64,000 nt of DNA from Roseobacter sp. (GCA_024636495.1 JAGXGZ010000009.1:1-64000); one strand, 5' to 3'. Shown: positions 35,765 to 45,365, counted from the first letter of the stretch. Numbers and translations: made by a program. The notes: generated by a model not told the origin, from the sequence alone.

Positions 35765-36329
35765 CGCCTGTCGGAAATCTGGCTTTATTGACCATAAATT
35801 CGAAGCCCAATGATAATTTATCGAAGATCCGGATGTCACTTCCATCATTCGAAATTTTCAGTTTCCTCATATGACATCGAGTACCTAAGTCACCGGAGTC
35901 CGCTTCCTATATCAAGTACGGTGCACTTTGCAGCCATAGCAAAGGCATGATTCCGGTTTTCAATATTTTTCGCAGCGTCTGCATCATGTAGAAAATGGCC
36001 GTTCGTCAGTCGTACCGCCAGGTCGGCTTTGTCCCGCAGTGTCACCGCTCACCCTCCGGTTTGACGCGGAATCCGGTTACTATCCTTCAAAAGCGATAGC
36101 AGGGAGCCTGCGACTGTGGGACGTTTCATAAGTCCCAAGACGTTCGGAAGCGTTACGCATGGGTTTGTGGGCTTCAAAACGTCCCCAAAAAATTATTGGT
36201 TCGCATAATGACTTACTAAAATTGTCGGGTTGACTTATCTTACTATTTTAATCAGAATTAAGTCAAGTCAAGCCACCCTCGAATCTCACCTAGGGAAGCC
36301 CGACACGTGAACCATGTGAGGACCTCCAG
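35765..36329. other. Non-coding stretch upstream of the haem/iron operon
   Basis: No convincing gene lies in these 565 bases; short frames have no ribosome binding sites or recognisable products. The last ~150 bases are AT-rich and contain the inverted repeat described separately, so this end is probably the promoter region of the hemP operon. Confidence 0.5.
36230..36266. promoter_or_regulatory. Inverted repeat in the hemP operon promoter region
   Basis: TTGACTTA at 36230-36237 is exactly complemented by TAAGTCAA at 36259-36266, and another TGACTTA copy lies at 36209-36215. The repeat sits in AT-rich DNA 65-100 bases before the first small gene. An iron-responsive regulator site (Fur, Irr or RirA type) would be expected before such genes, but I cannot match it to a known consensus. 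Confidence 0.4.
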
Positions 36330-36491
36330 ATGACAAAGCTCAAACAGCCCCAGACCGATCCCTATGATCGGCGAACCCTTCGCACAAAACAAAACGATGA
36401 TATGGAATTTCTTGTCGCCGCATCTGAAGGGGGACCTGATGCGGGATGGCTTTTTGATCAGCGGACCCATGCAAATGGTCAAACGTCATGA
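36330..36491 (+). CDS. Hypothetical 53-residue protein upstream of HemP
   Basis: ATG 36330 has GAGG about nine bases upstream. The product (MTKLKQPQTDPYDRRT to QRTHANGQTS) is hydrophilic, without a signal peptide, membrane segment or known motif. Its stop overlaps the hemP start by four bases (ATGA), a sign of real translation and coupling. It may be a small accessory protein or a leader that controls hemP translation. Confidence 0.55.
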   Translation: MTKLKQPQTDPYDRRTLRTKQNDDMEFLVAASEGGPDAGWLFDQRTHANGQTS

Positions 36492-36652
36492 GCTATCATT
36501 CCACGCCACCCAAACAGACGACATCACCCAGTTTGCCCACCTATTCAGCCCGCGATCTGACCGAGAACGGCGACCAGGCACAGATTGTACTTGGCGATCA
36601 GATCTACACCCTGCGCATTACACGGGCCGGTAAATTGATACTGACGAAATGA
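36488..36652 (+). CDS. hemP: Hemin uptake protein HemP-like
   Basis: 54 residues (MSYHSTPPKQ...). The C-terminal half, IVLGDQIYTLRITRAGKLI, followed by LTK at the end, is the HemP family signature. HemP proteins are tiny cytoplasmic factors found at haem/iron uptake loci, in some bacteria acting as regulators of haem uptake genes. The gene overlaps both neighbours by four bases, forming a chain of three coupled small genes. It heads the imelysin/di-haem operon. Confidence 0.85.
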   Translation: MSYHSTPPKQTTSPSLPTYSARDLTENGDQAQIVLGDQIYTLRITRAGKLILTK

Positions 36653-37140
36653 CTGGCGAAAGCAATATCCGCGGCGGTGCGGCCGTCGGTTTCATTTCGG
36701 AATTGACTGGGATTGAGGCGGCTTCGGTCATCTACCTTCGGCTTTGGTCCGATGGGGTCGATGCCCAAGCCAGCGTTTGGAATGATCTTGCATCACGCCT
36801 TGGGCCGGACCGTGGTCGTCGCGCTTTGCAGTCGTTTGAAGACTTGTGCAGCCTGTGCGCCCGACATGGACGCAGGCCGCTGATGCGCCACTCGGTGCAG
36901 TGCAAATGCCTTGGTGCTGACGAGTCCTGCTTTGCCAATTTCATCGCGACCGCTGCAACAGGAGACCGCGATGATGCCATGCTTATCGCCACGCTCTTGG
37001 TCCGTGCCGATGTTGCCCCACTCATCACGGCCCTCGCCGCAGACTTCGGTCTTGCACTTATGCGTATGAACCTGGCTGCTCCGAAAGATTTGGCAGACAG
37101 CCCGGAACATGCCCCCACTCAAGCAATGACACTTCACTGA
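36649..37140 (+). CDS. Conserved hypothetical protein of the haem/iron locus
   Basis: 163 residues; ATG 36649 overlaps the hemP stop (ATGA). The protein is soluble and probably helical, with a Cys-rich central stretch MRHSVQCKCLGADESCFANF and a following DDAMLIATLLVRADVAPLI. The CxC...C spacing could bind a metal or haem, but this is a guess. It is separated by 11 bases from the imelysin gene, which links it to iron handling. I recognise it only as a type seen beside hemP in related bacteria. Confidence 0.65.
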   Translation: MTGESNIRGGAAVGFISELTGIEAASVIYLRLWSDGVDAQASVWNDLASRLGPDRGRRALQSFEDLCSLCARHGRRPLMRHSVQCKCLGADESCFANFIATAATGDRDDAMLIATLLVRADVAPLITALAADFGLALMRMNLAAPKDLADSPEHAPTQAMTLH

Positions 37141-37151
37141 CAGGATACTTA

Positions 37152-38414
37152 ATGACACAGCGCACCCTTACCTCAACGGCACTCCTTGTTGCTCTTGCCA
37201 CGCCCGCATTCGCTGTTGAGCGATCGGACGTTCTGGACACCTACGCGAACATTGCCGCTGCCAAATACGGGGATAGTTTTACGTCGGCCCAAACGTTGCA
37301 AGACGCAGTGAACGCACTTGTCGCCGATCCATCCGCCGAGGCCCTGCAAACAGCAAAAGCGGCCTGGTTCGCCGCACGTGTTCCGTATCAACAGACCGAG
37401 GTTTATCGTTTCGGAAACGCAATCGTCGATGACTGGGAGGGTAAGGTGAATGCTTGGCCTTTGGACGAAGGTCTGATCGACTACGTCGATGCAACCTACG
37501 GCGGCCCCTCTGACGAGAACGCATTTGCTGCCCTCAACGTGATCGCCAATCCTACGTTTACACTATCTGGTTCCGAGATTGATGCGACGATGATCACGCC
37601 CGCCTTGCTCGCAGAAACCCTTCAAGAAGCGGATGGCGTTGAGGCGAACGTGGCCACGGGCTACCACGCCATCGAGTTTTTGCTGTGGGGTCAAGATCTG
37701 AACGGCCACGGCACGGGTGTAGGCAACCGCCCTTGGACGGATTATGCAGCGGGCGCACTTTGCACCAACGACAACTGCGACCGTCGCGGTGCCTACCTGG
37801 TGGCGGCCACAGACCTTCTGGTGTCCGATCTGGCATGGATGACGCAGCAGTGGGGTGACGGTGGCGCAGCACGCGGCGAACTGATTGCCGACAATGACGC
37901 GGGAATAAGCGCGATCCTGACGGGCATGGGGTCGTTGTCCTATGGCGAAGTTGCGGGCGAACGGATGCGTCTTGGCGTCATGCTGAACGATCCTGAGGAA
38001 GAGCATTCATGCTTTGCCGACAACACGCATAACGATCACTATTATGACGGTCTTGGTATCCAGAGCGCTTATCTTGGGGAATACATACGCATTGATGGCA
38101 CGTTGGTGTCTGGTGCATCTTTGTCCGATCTTGTGGCCGAAACAGACGCGGCCTTGGACGCAGAAATGCAAGGCAAGCTTAGCACCACGATGTTGATGCT
38201 TGCCCGTATCAAGACCGCTGCTGAGGCGGGCTTTGCCTACGACCAGATGTTGGAACGCGGTAATTCAGCGGGCGAGGCCTTGATCATGGGTGGCGTGAAT
38301 GGCTTCATCGATCAGACCCGTTCTCTTGAGCGTATCGTCACGGCCCTCAACCTTGATGGAATCGCGATTGCAGGGTCAGACAGCCTTGATGATCCAAACG
38401 CAGTGTTCCAGTAA
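37152..38414 (+). CDS. Imelysin family (IcmP/M75-like) periplasmic protein
   Basis: 420 residues with a signal peptide ending TPAFA. The imelysin core motif GYHAIEFLLWG is present with His172 and Glu175, preceded by a helical domain (RVPYQQTEVYRFGN). Cysteine pairs (LCTNDNCDRR and a later ECSCF-like region) may form disulfides. Imelysins are iron-regulated periplasmic proteins of uncertain chemistry, usually found with a di-haem oxidoreductase and a second imelysin, as here. They are thought to take part in iron or haem acquisition. Confidence 0.85.
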   Translation: MTQRTLTSTALLVALATPAFAVERSDVLDTYANIAAAKYGDSFTSAQTLQDAVNALVADPSAEALQTAKAAWFAARVPYQQTEVYRFGNAIVDDWEGKVNAWPLDEGLIDYVDATYGGPSDENAFAALNVIANPTFTLSGSEIDATMITPALLAETLQEADGVEANVATGYHAIEFLLWGQDLNGHGTGVGNRPWTDYAAGALCTNDNCDRRGAYLVAATDLLVSDLAWMTQQWGDGGAARGELIADNDAGISAILTGMGSLSYGEVAGERMRLGVMLNDPEEEHSCFADNTHNDHYYDGLGIQSAYLGEYIRIDGTLVSGASLSDLVAETDAALDAEMQGKLSTTMLMLARIKTAAEAGFAYDQMLERGNSAGEALIMGGVNGFIDQTRSLERIVTALNLDGIAIAGSDSLDDPNAVFQ

Positions 38415-38454
38415 CATGTGGCTCCGCTCGGTTCGAAATTCAGTTCAGAAAAAT

Positions 38455-40038
38455 ATGCGCTCCTTAATGCCACAAAAATGGATGAACCCGAGTAAACTGT
38501 TACTTGCCACGTTGGTGGTGGGCAGTGTCGCTTTGGCCGAGGCTGAAACTGTGGCAGAAGCCCCTATTCGGGACCTAGGCGAGCCGCATCTAAACATCGT
38601 GCCCCGCACGGCAGATGAGGCTGCGCGTATTGCAGCCGTGACCGCATTGGCTACGGATTTTGCCGCCCCCCAGCGATTTGAAGACAAGCCAGGCGGTGCG
38701 GCGACTGTGCGGGCAATGCGTACTGCGGATGCGTTCTCCCAACCCTCAGGCAATATCTCGTTTGAGGATCAGCTGGATTTCAGGGTCGGCAACGGGCTCT
38801 TTCGAAAGCTCTGGGTGTCTTCCCCGTCATCTACACTGGCATCTGATGGCCTTGGCCCCTTGTTCAATGCGCGGTCTTGTCAGCGATGTCACATCAAAGA
38901 CGGGCGCGGCCACCCGCCAGAAAGCGGTGATGACAACTCAATTTCGATGTTTTTAAGAGTATCGATCCCCGCCGACCCATCTGAAATCACAGATGCAGCA
39001 ATCAGCGAAATCCAAGACTACATCGCAACCCTGCCTGATCCGACCTACGGCACGCAGTTGCAGGACTTTGCGGTCCAAGGACACGCGTCAGAATATCGGC
39101 TCGAGATCGCTTATGACGAGGAAATCGTAACGCTGGCTGATGGCGTGCAGGTGTCGCTGGGCCACCCGACATACACTGCGGCTGACCTTGGTTACGGCCC
39201 GCTGCACCCTGATGCGATGCTGTCCCCGCGAATTGCCCCGCAGATGATCGGGTTGGGCCTGCTTGAGGCTATCCCCGCCGCCGACATCCTTGCGAACGCG
39301 GACCCCGATGACCTGAACGATGATGGCATTTCAGGTCGCCCGAACGTTGTTTGGTCGGTAGAATTTGATCAACCTATGTTGGGTCGCTTTGGTCTCAAGG
39401 CGGGCAACCCGACCATTCGCGAACAATCGGCCTCGGCCTTTGTTGGTGACATCGGAATATCCAACCCGCTGTTCACCGCAGGGTCGGGTGAATGCACCGA
39501 CCTTCAAGCCGACTGCTTGGCCGCAATCCATGGTGACGGGGATGATCGAGGGACCGAAATTGATGCAGAGGGCCTCGACCTTGTCACCTTCTACAGCCGT
39601 AACTTGGCTGTCCCCGAACGGCGTCGCGCGGATGACACACAAGTCTTGCAGGGTAAAGACGTCTTTTATTCGACAGGCTGCACCGTCTGTCACACGCCCA
39701 ACTTCGTCACGCACCGCCTCGAAGACCAGCCTGAACAAAGCTTCCAGCTGATATGGCCCTACACCGACATGTTGCTGCACGACATGGGACCAGCCTTGGC
39801 CGACAACCGCCCCGAGGCCCGCGCTACGGGTCAGGAATGGCGTACACCTCCGCTCTGGGGTGTCGGTTTGACTGAACAGGTCAGCGGCCACACCTATTTC
39901 TTGCACGATGGTCGTGCGCGATCCCTGCTTGAAGCGGTCCTGTGGCACGGGGGCGAGGCGCAAAGCCAACGTGACGCCGTGATCAACTTGTCCACCGCTG
40001 ATCGGGATGCCCTTATCAAATTTCTGGAGAGCCTATGA
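38455..40038 (+). CDS. Di-haem oxidoreductase (putative thiol/MauG-like peroxidase family)
   Basis: 527 residues if started at ATG 38455; starts at 38416 and 38482 are also possible, since no ribosome binding site is obvious, and all give a signal peptide ending ALAEA. Two haem c motifs are visible: CQRCH (142-146) and CTVCH (409-413). Family phrases are LFNARSCQRCH, GRGHPPE, GRFGLKAGNPTI and LHDGRARSLLEAVLWHGGEA. It lies between the two imelysin genes and overlaps the second by four bases. The expected role is a periplasmic oxidoreductase of the imelysin iron system. Confidence 0.85.
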   Translation: MRSLMPQKWMNPSKLLLATLVVGSVALAEAETVAEAPIRDLGEPHLNIVPRTADEAARIAAVTALATDFAAPQRFEDKPGGAATVRAMRTADAFSQPSGNISFEDQLDFRVGNGLFRKLWVSSPSSTLASDGLGPLFNARSCQRCHIKDGRGHPPESGDDNSISMFLRVSIPADPSEITDAAISEIQDYIATLPDPTYGTQLQDFAVQGHASEYRLEIAYDEEIVTLADGVQVSLGHPTYTAADLGYGPLHPDAMLSPRIAPQMIGLGLLEAIPAADILANADPDDLNDDGISGRPNVVWSVEFDQPMLGRFGLKAGNPTIREQSASAFVGDIGISNPLFTAGSGECTDLQADCLAAIHGDGDDRGTEIDAEGLDLVTFYSRNLAVPERRRADDTQVLQGKDVFYSTGCTVCHTPNFVTHRLEDQPEQSFQLIWPYTDMLLHDMGPALADNRPEARATGQEWRTPPLWGVGLTEQVSGHTYFLHDGRARSLLEAVLWHGGEAQSQRDAVINLSTADRDALIKFLESL

Positions 40039-41051
40039 CGCGCATATCTCTCGTATTCGCCATCATGACCGTCCCAATTGCGGGCATGGCCGAAACACCA
40101 AACGCCGTGATCGGCAGTATTGTGGACGGACATATCCTTCCTCGGTTTGAAGCCTTGGCGGAAACCACTCTGGGCCTGTCTTCTGCGGCAGTTGCTGATT
40201 GCAATCCAGCATCTGAAACCCTGAGGACCGCCTATGGCACTGCATTTGATGCATGGATATCTGCCAGCCACCTGCGGTTTGGCCCTACAGAACTAGATGA
40301 CCGCGCTTTTGCCTTGGCATTCTGGCCTGACAGCCGAGGTGCAACACCACGCGTACTTTCAGCACTGATATCAGACCAAGACCCCATCGCTGCATCGGTC
40401 ACTGATTACGCACAAGTGTCCATCGCGGCCCGTGGGTTCTATGCCTTGGAGTTTCTGCTTTACGACGAGACACTGATGTCGGCAGGTGACCCGGACTACC
40501 ATTGCCAGCTTGTCCAAACCATCAGCGCAGATATAGCGCAGACATCCCAAAACATTCTAGATGATTGGACAACGGGCTACGCAATGACACTGCAAACCCC
40601 GTCCCCCACAGGGATTTACCGCACCAACCAAGAAACCCTGCAAGAGATGTTGAAAGCCCTGTCCACGGGGCTTCAATTTACATCCGATACCCGTTTGGGA
40701 AGACCATTGGGAACGTTTGATCAACCACGCCCCACGCGGTCCGAAGCACGTCGTTCAGGCCGTTCAATGCGTCATGTGATGCTAAGTTTGGTTGCCTTGC
40801 AAGACCTCGCCATGCGCCTTGCAATGGGCAAAGACGCTTTGTCCCTCAAACTGGATGCAAGCTTTGATCGCGCGAAATCGCAACTGTCCGGTCTGAAAGA
40901 CCCGACCTTTGCCAGTGTTGCAGCCCCTCAGACACGCCTGAAAGTCGAAGTCATCCAACAATCTGTCGATGCAGTCCGTACCCTTGTACGCGATGAACTT
41001 GGCCCAACCCTTGGCGTTGCGGCAGGGTTCAATTCGCTGGATGGTGATTGA
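40035..41051 (+). CDS. Second imelysin family protein, with altered GxHxxE motif
   Basis: 338 residues with signal peptide ending AGMAE; start overlaps the previous stop (ATGA). The fold resembles imelysin (helical, RGFYALEFLLYDE), but the motif His is Tyr136 while Glu139 remains. This fits the shorter second imelysin often encoded in such operons, which may have lost the metal-binding role. It is followed directly by the DUF1513 gene. Confidence 0.8.
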   Translation: MTRISLVFAIMTVPIAGMAETPNAVIGSIVDGHILPRFEALAETTLGLSSAAVADCNPASETLRTAYGTAFDAWISASHLRFGPTELDDRAFALAFWPDSRGATPRVLSALISDQDPIAASVTDYAQVSIAARGFYALEFLLYDETLMSAGDPDYHCQLVQTISADIAQTSQNILDDWTTGYAMTLQTPSPTGIYRTNQETLQEMLKALSTGLQFTSDTRLGRPLGTFDQPRPTRSEARRSGRSMRHVMLSLVALQDLAMRLAMGKDALSLKLDASFDRAKSQLSGLKDPTFASVAAPQTRLKVEVIQQSVDAVRTLVRDELGPTLGVAAGFNSLDGD

Positions 41052-41052
41052 T

Positions 41053-42144
41053 ATGGACACCCCGAACAAAGGTCGACGCCAGTTTTTAGGCGGTCTAATG
41101 GCGGCGGGCCTGATGCCAGCACCAACATGGGCCGACGCAGGATCCCCGGCATACCTCTCTGCGGCAGCTAAGGCTGACGGCAGCTTTGTGTTGTGCGGGA
41201 TCGGCGACGACCTGCAAATCCGCTTCGAGCTTCCCCTGCCAGCACGCGGTCACGCTGCCGCAGCTCATCCGACACGTCCCGAAGCTGTGGCATTCGCACG
41301 GCGGCCCGGCACCTTCGCCGTGGTCATTGATTGCGTGAGTGGTGCTCAGAAGGCTGTGCTGTCTTCGCCTGATGGTCGGCACTTTTACGGGCATGGATCG
41401 TATTCGTCCGACGGTCGCCTATTGTTCACCACCGAGAACGATTACGAGGCCGGCCGTGGCCGGATTGGGGTCTGGGACACTTCGCGCGGCTATCGCCGTA
41501 TTGACGAATGGGACAGCGGCGGTATTGGACCCCATGACATCAAACGGCTTCCCGGCACTGACAGGTTCGTTATTGCAAACGGCGGTATCGACACCCATCC
41601 AGATACAGGCCGAACCAAACTGAACATCCCCACGATGGCACCCAACCTTGCCTATGTGAGCGATGGTAATGTCATCGAAACGGCGATACTCCCCCATGAC
41701 CTCCACAAAAACTCGATCCGGCATCTGGCCGTAAGCGAAGTGGGACAGGTTGCGTTCGGAATGCAATGGGAGGGTGTCGGTGCAGTTGATACGCTTGTCG
41801 GAATTCACGGGATCGGACAACCTGTGCAACTTATGACGGCAAGCTCCACCGATGTACGTGATATGCAAGGGTACATTGGCAGCATCGCACTATCGACTGA
41901 TGGTGAGACGATTGCAGTGACCTCTCCTCGCGGTGGGCTTGTGCAATACTATGATGTCGCGACGGGCCGCATTTCTCATTCAGTCGCCATGCCGGATGTT
42001 TGCGGCGTAGCAACACTTGGACGCAGCCTTACATTAAGTGCAGGAACGGGGGAATTGCGTCGGATGACACCAGGAAGCTCTGCAGTCCTGAACCGCGTCA
42101 ACCTCCAATGGGATAACCATTTGGTATCCATTTTTCAAAGCTAA
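41053..42144 (+). CDS. DUF1513 beta-propeller-like protein with Tat signal
   Basis: 363 residues from ATG 41053; ATG 41041 would overlap the upstream gene. The N-terminus RRQFLGGLMAAGLM is a twin-arginine signal, so export of a folded protein is expected. The rest has repeated blade-like segments (FYGHGSYSSDGRLLFTTEND, GIGPHDIKRLPGTDRFVIAN, HDLHKNSIRHLAV) typical of DUF1513. It is the fourth member of the classic imelysin, di-haem oxidoreductase, imelysin, DUF1513 set. Function unknown. Confidence 0.85.
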   Translation: MDTPNKGRRQFLGGLMAAGLMPAPTWADAGSPAYLSAAAKADGSFVLCGIGDDLQIRFELPLPARGHAAAAHPTRPEAVAFARRPGTFAVVIDCVSGAQKAVLSSPDGRHFYGHGSYSSDGRLLFTTENDYEAGRGRIGVWDTSRGYRRIDEWDSGGIGPHDIKRLPGTDRFVIANGGIDTHPDTGRTKLNIPTMAPNLAYVSDGNVIETAILPHDLHKNSIRHLAVSEVGQVAFGMQWEGVGAVDTLVGIHGIGQPVQLMTASSTDVRDMQGYIGSIALSTDGETIAVTSPRGGLVQYYDVATGRISHSVAMPDVCGVATLGRSLTLSAGTGELRRMTPGSSAVLNRVNLQWDNHLVSIFQS

Positions 42145-42540
42145 TGCCCAGAAGCAGCCATTGATCTTGATCGGACCAAGGTCCATCCCATCCGCACAGC
42201 GGCCTTGATGTGCCCCGCGGCGACTGTCCGCTTCAACTTTGTTTATAGGTCCTTGCCCTAAGGCATTTTCCCGGACCCAGCCACCTCACGTGAAGCACTG
42301 TGGGTCTGAAAAAGAAAAATGCGGGATTGAAACGGTCGTGGAACAATGCACAACTTTCAATCTATATATTTTAGTCTTTAGGCTGTGTTTGTGCAGATAG
42401 AAGACTTCCCTGTCCGCGTGATCGCAGCCCTGTCATCATCAAACACAGCATCGGCGCCGAGGATATCTGCGTCGATAAGGGGGCCTGTAGAAATGCGCTC
42501 CAAGATGTGAGCTTGTTTTTACCCCATTTCGGTCAATAGC

Positions 42541-42600
42541 TTCAGAACCTGAAGTAGGTTGATTAGGTCCTCGTTGTAAGACGATGGCCAGCAGTCAGGT
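42541..42600 (-). mobile_element. Short IS5-type transposase fragment
   Basis: On the minus strand this stretch encodes WPSSYNEDLIN, the start motif of the IS5 subgroup also found near 2090. The match ends within about 20 codons. It is too short to assign an element or its ends. Confidence 0.45.
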
Positions 42601-43062
42601 TGTATTTTCTCCAAGGGCGACGGCGGTCTCCAATCATCAGGCGGCTGCGGTCAAAACGGCAAGAACTGAACCACTTCTCGAGAATGGTCTTGCCTTATAC
42701 TCCAAAAGCGCGAACTTCGGACGACAAATTTTCAATGAACGCCTCGCCAACAGATACGCGGCGCTGGCTTTGGTCATAGGTCAATTCGGCGGGAAACTTT
42801 GACGGGCCCGACGGCATAAACCCGCCTCTTGGAATGGTCGGGCCATTTGCTGCCTGTGGAGCGGCTGAGGGCCGGTTGTTGGCTCGGTCTGCGAAGCGTT
42901 CGTCATGGGTGTGAAGCCAGACCACCCTTTTGGCTTCCGCTTTGCGTTCTCATCCTCTCGCGACCTAAGGCGGTGGATGTCAGAAACGTTCACTCTCGGG
43001 ACATCGCGACGCGATACCCTGACGTGCAATGCATGCCGTCGTATTTGGCTATAAACTTATAG

Positions 43063-43165
43063 AACGATGCAGGGCTCAGGCCATGCCTGGGGAACACCTC
43101 TGCCGTCGGCATACCAGCTTCCTAGTCTTTGATCATACCGATCATTTGGGCTTTGGTACAACGGC
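43063..43165 (-). mobile_element. IS3-family OrfA fragment
   Basis: Minus-strand reading gives MIGMIKD, a stop, then EAGMPTAEVFPRHGLSPASF followed by YK. This is the helix-turn-helix region of IS3-family OrfA proteins (usually EAGxPTAEVCRRHGLSPASFY). The in-frame stop and missing ends show it is dead. Confidence 0.65.
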
Positions 43166-43246
43166 TCTGTCACATTTGTTTGTTCCTTCGAAAGTTGAGC
43201 AAACTCTACATTAAACTGAGGGAAGTTTCTGGAGACAGGTCACGGG

Positions 43247-43584
43247 CAATATTTGTCCATTCGCGACACCGGGCGTTTTGCTGAAGCTGGCATCGAACCG
43301 TCGGTCGGCAGCGTCGGTGTCTCGTATCCCTCTCGTGCATGCTGCGCATACCCTGCCGGACAATGGACAACGCCCTCGGGGAAACGATAAACGGCCTTTG
43401 CAAGACAGAGCTGGTCCATCGTCAAGGACCGTGGTGCAACATGCAGGATCTGGAAATGGCGACACTCGGCTGGGTCGATTGGTTTAATCACCGGCGCTTG
43501 CTCGGCCCTATTGGAAATATTCCACCAGCAGAGGCCGAACAGAACTTCTATGCACAGCGCAACGCGCTCGATATGGTCGCGTGA
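43247..43584 (+). mobile_element. IS3-family OrfB (integrase core) C-terminal fragment
   Basis: The frame reads QYLSIRDTGRFAEAGIEPSV then GSVGVSY. After an extra stretch of roughly 35 bases and a frame change it continues as MDNALGETINGLCKTELVHR to LGWVDWFNHRRLLGPIGNIP and PAEAEQNFYAQ, ending at TGA 43584. Intact OrfB reads SYDNALAETINGLYKAE at the junction. It contains the last catalytic Glu region but no intact gene. Confidence 0.75.
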
Positions 43585-43657
43585 AATGAAGCTATAGGTC
43601 TCCGGTGAAACCGGCGCGACCACATTTCATACCTTCCTCAAACCCTTCGACGGACCT

Positions 43658-44320
43658 TTACGTTGATTGGAAATAGGCGTTCCAGATGCCGATGAACATC
43701 AAGATCCCGCCGAGGTTCACCCATGTGTGCCAAAGCGCGTAGCGAAATGGCATGGATCTGCGCACATAAAAGGCGGTTCCGATGACATAGCAACCAGCTC
43801 CTGCCAGCACACACCAAAGCGTGCCAATCGGAACAGCTTGAAGGTCTGGAAGCGCCAGAAGCCCGATGGCACCTAGACCCAGATAGGACGCGGTGGACCA
43901 GCGCGATTGAACGGTTTCGTTCGTTATCTTGTTCCAGATGGCCAGCGCGGCAAGACCCCAGCTGAGACACAGCAGAAATATGGTCCACGCTGTGCCTGCT
44001 TGGACGAAAAACGGGGTGAATGTGCCGACGATGCTAGGGTAAATTGCGGCGTGATCAATGCGGCGCAGCAACTTGCGATGCGCATGCAAAGGCGCAAAAT
44101 GATAGGCCCAGGACGCGAGGTTCGACATCAGGGCGCAAGCGACATAGACCGATATTGCGACAATATACCTGATCTCAAGGCTTGCGGCGCTCTTGTAAAT
44201 CAACGCGCCCCCTGCCCCAATGATCAGCACCAAACCAAGCGCATGGGGGATCATGTCGGCGCGCCGGTGCATCAGTTTAGGACTGGGATAGGTCGTTTCA
44301 ATCATCAAGGTCTCTGCCAA
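43658..44320 (-). CDS. Hemolysin III / PAQR-like membrane protein
   Basis: 220 residues with seven hydrophobic helices. Family residues are SWAYHFAP, RRIDHAAIY and the final HTWVNLGG, which in PAQR proteins form a metal-binding histidine cluster. Despite the name, YqfA/hemolysin III relatives are best viewed as membrane-homeostasis proteins. ATG 44320 is used; ATG 44305 is an alternative. It stands alone, 77 bases from the end of the oxidoreductase gene on the same strand. Confidence 0.8.
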   Translation of the reverse strand: MAETLMIETTYPSPKLMHRRADMIPHALGLVLIIGAGGALIYKSAASLEIRYIVAISVYVACALMSNLASWAYHFAPLHAHRKLLRRIDHAAIYPSIVGTFTPFFVQAGTAWTIFLLCLSWGLAALAIWNKITNETVQSRWSTASYLGLGAIGLLALPDLQAVPIGTLWCVLAGAGCYVIGTAFYVRRSMPFRYALWHTWVNLGGILMFIGIWNAYFQST

Positions 44321-44396
44321 AGTTTCGCTTGGCGGTACTGCTGACCCCTTACAAAGTCCACTACCTCCGGTGCGTCACTTTGGCCGACACCCCTGA

Positions 44397-45365
44397 TCAG
44401 GGCCCGGTTTTGCCGGCAAGGATCGCTTCGATCAGGATCTGGACCCGAAAAGCCTCGGCCAGAGTGGCAAGCCGGTTCGCTTTGCCATCGATCAAAAGAA
44501 CCAGATCGTCCAGCTGCGCCTTCAGGCTTGTGGCGCGCGGATCGTGGTGATCCTGTGTCACAGGGGAAAATTCCTGTCCTGTTGACATGGCATCCCGGTA
44601 GAAATCTGAAATGCGCCGACTGGCTTTGGACCCTTTGATGGTCACTTCCTGCCGGTCGGGCTGCGCGCCGCCCACACTTGCCATGATGGTCACCGGGGCA
44701 CCATTCGCCGATAACAGGCGTGCAGCGACGTGAGTTTCACACAGATCGCTGTTTGCCGGGTAATCGGGCCGGGCCCAGACCAGATCAAGCGGACCTAAAA
44801 TACGTTCCGAGAAAAACAAGAAGTGCGAAATCACTTCGCGGGTCATGCCCCCTTCGGCCCGAAACCGCAGCCAATCGGCATCAATTTGCCAGGCACGGGG
44901 CCAATGTGCGTAGGTTACGACGATGTCGGCGCCCACCAGATCGCCCAGATCCCCTGCCCGTGCGGCCGAAGACACAGCTTGCAAGGCGGCACCTGCGGCT
45001 TGGGTGAAGTTGACCGCCGCCGGAACGCCGGACGCGTCGATCTGTGCGACCAGATCACGGCTTTCCTCGATATCGACGCCAAGCGGCTTTTCCAGAAATA
45101 TCGCCTTGCCTGCATGCGCCGCGGCAAGGGCATATGCTTTGCGCGGTACAGGCGGGCATGCAAGGTAAACCAGATCAGCATCCGCCATCGCGCCATCCGC
45201 TGACGCAGCCATAACCGTGTGTGGTGCAAGCGCTTGAGCAGCCGTGCATGCTGCGGGATCAGGATCCCAAAGCGCCACGACATTAAATTCCGGATGCAGC
45301 AGCATATGTTCCAGCATGCGCCGGCCCATGATGCCCAAACCGATAATTGCAGTGTTAATCGCCAT
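44397..45365 (-). CDS. Gfo/Idh/MocA family oxidoreductase
   Basis: 322 residues. The start is placed at the ATG before AINTAIIGLGIMGRRMLEH; a longer TTG-started frame adds an implausible Cys-rich leader. The NAD(P)-binding Rossmann motif GLGIMG and the FLEKPLG motif (catalytic Lys) mark the family, with a second domain (AEGGMTREVISHFLFFSERI). Members oxidise or reduce sugars, inositol or related compounds. No pathway partner is adjacent, so the substrate is unknown. Confidence 0.8.
   Translation of the reverse strand: MAINTAIIGLGIMGRRMLEHMLLHPEFNVVALWDPDPAACTAAQALAPHTVMAASADGAMADADLVYLACPPVPRKAYALAAAHAGKAIFLEKPLGVDIEESRDLVAQIDASGVPAAVNFTQAAGAALQAVSSAARAGDLGDLVGADIVVTYAHWPRAWQIDADWLRFRAEGGMTREVISHFLFFSERILGPLDLVWARPDYPANSDLCETHVAARLLSANGAPVTIMASVGGAQPDRQEVTIKGSKASRRISDFYRDAMSTGQEFSPVTQDHHDPRATSLKAQLDDLVLLIDGKANRLATLAEAFRVQILIEAILAGKTGP

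Larger units (their letters stand above)
42145..43657. other. Degenerate region with several IS fragments
   Basis: About 1.5 kb without an intact gene. Three pieces can be traced to transposases (listed separately); the stretches 42145-42540 and 42610-43060 show nothing I can name. Neighbouring pieces come from different IS families and opposite strands, so this is a repeatedly hit insertion site. Confidence 0.6.
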
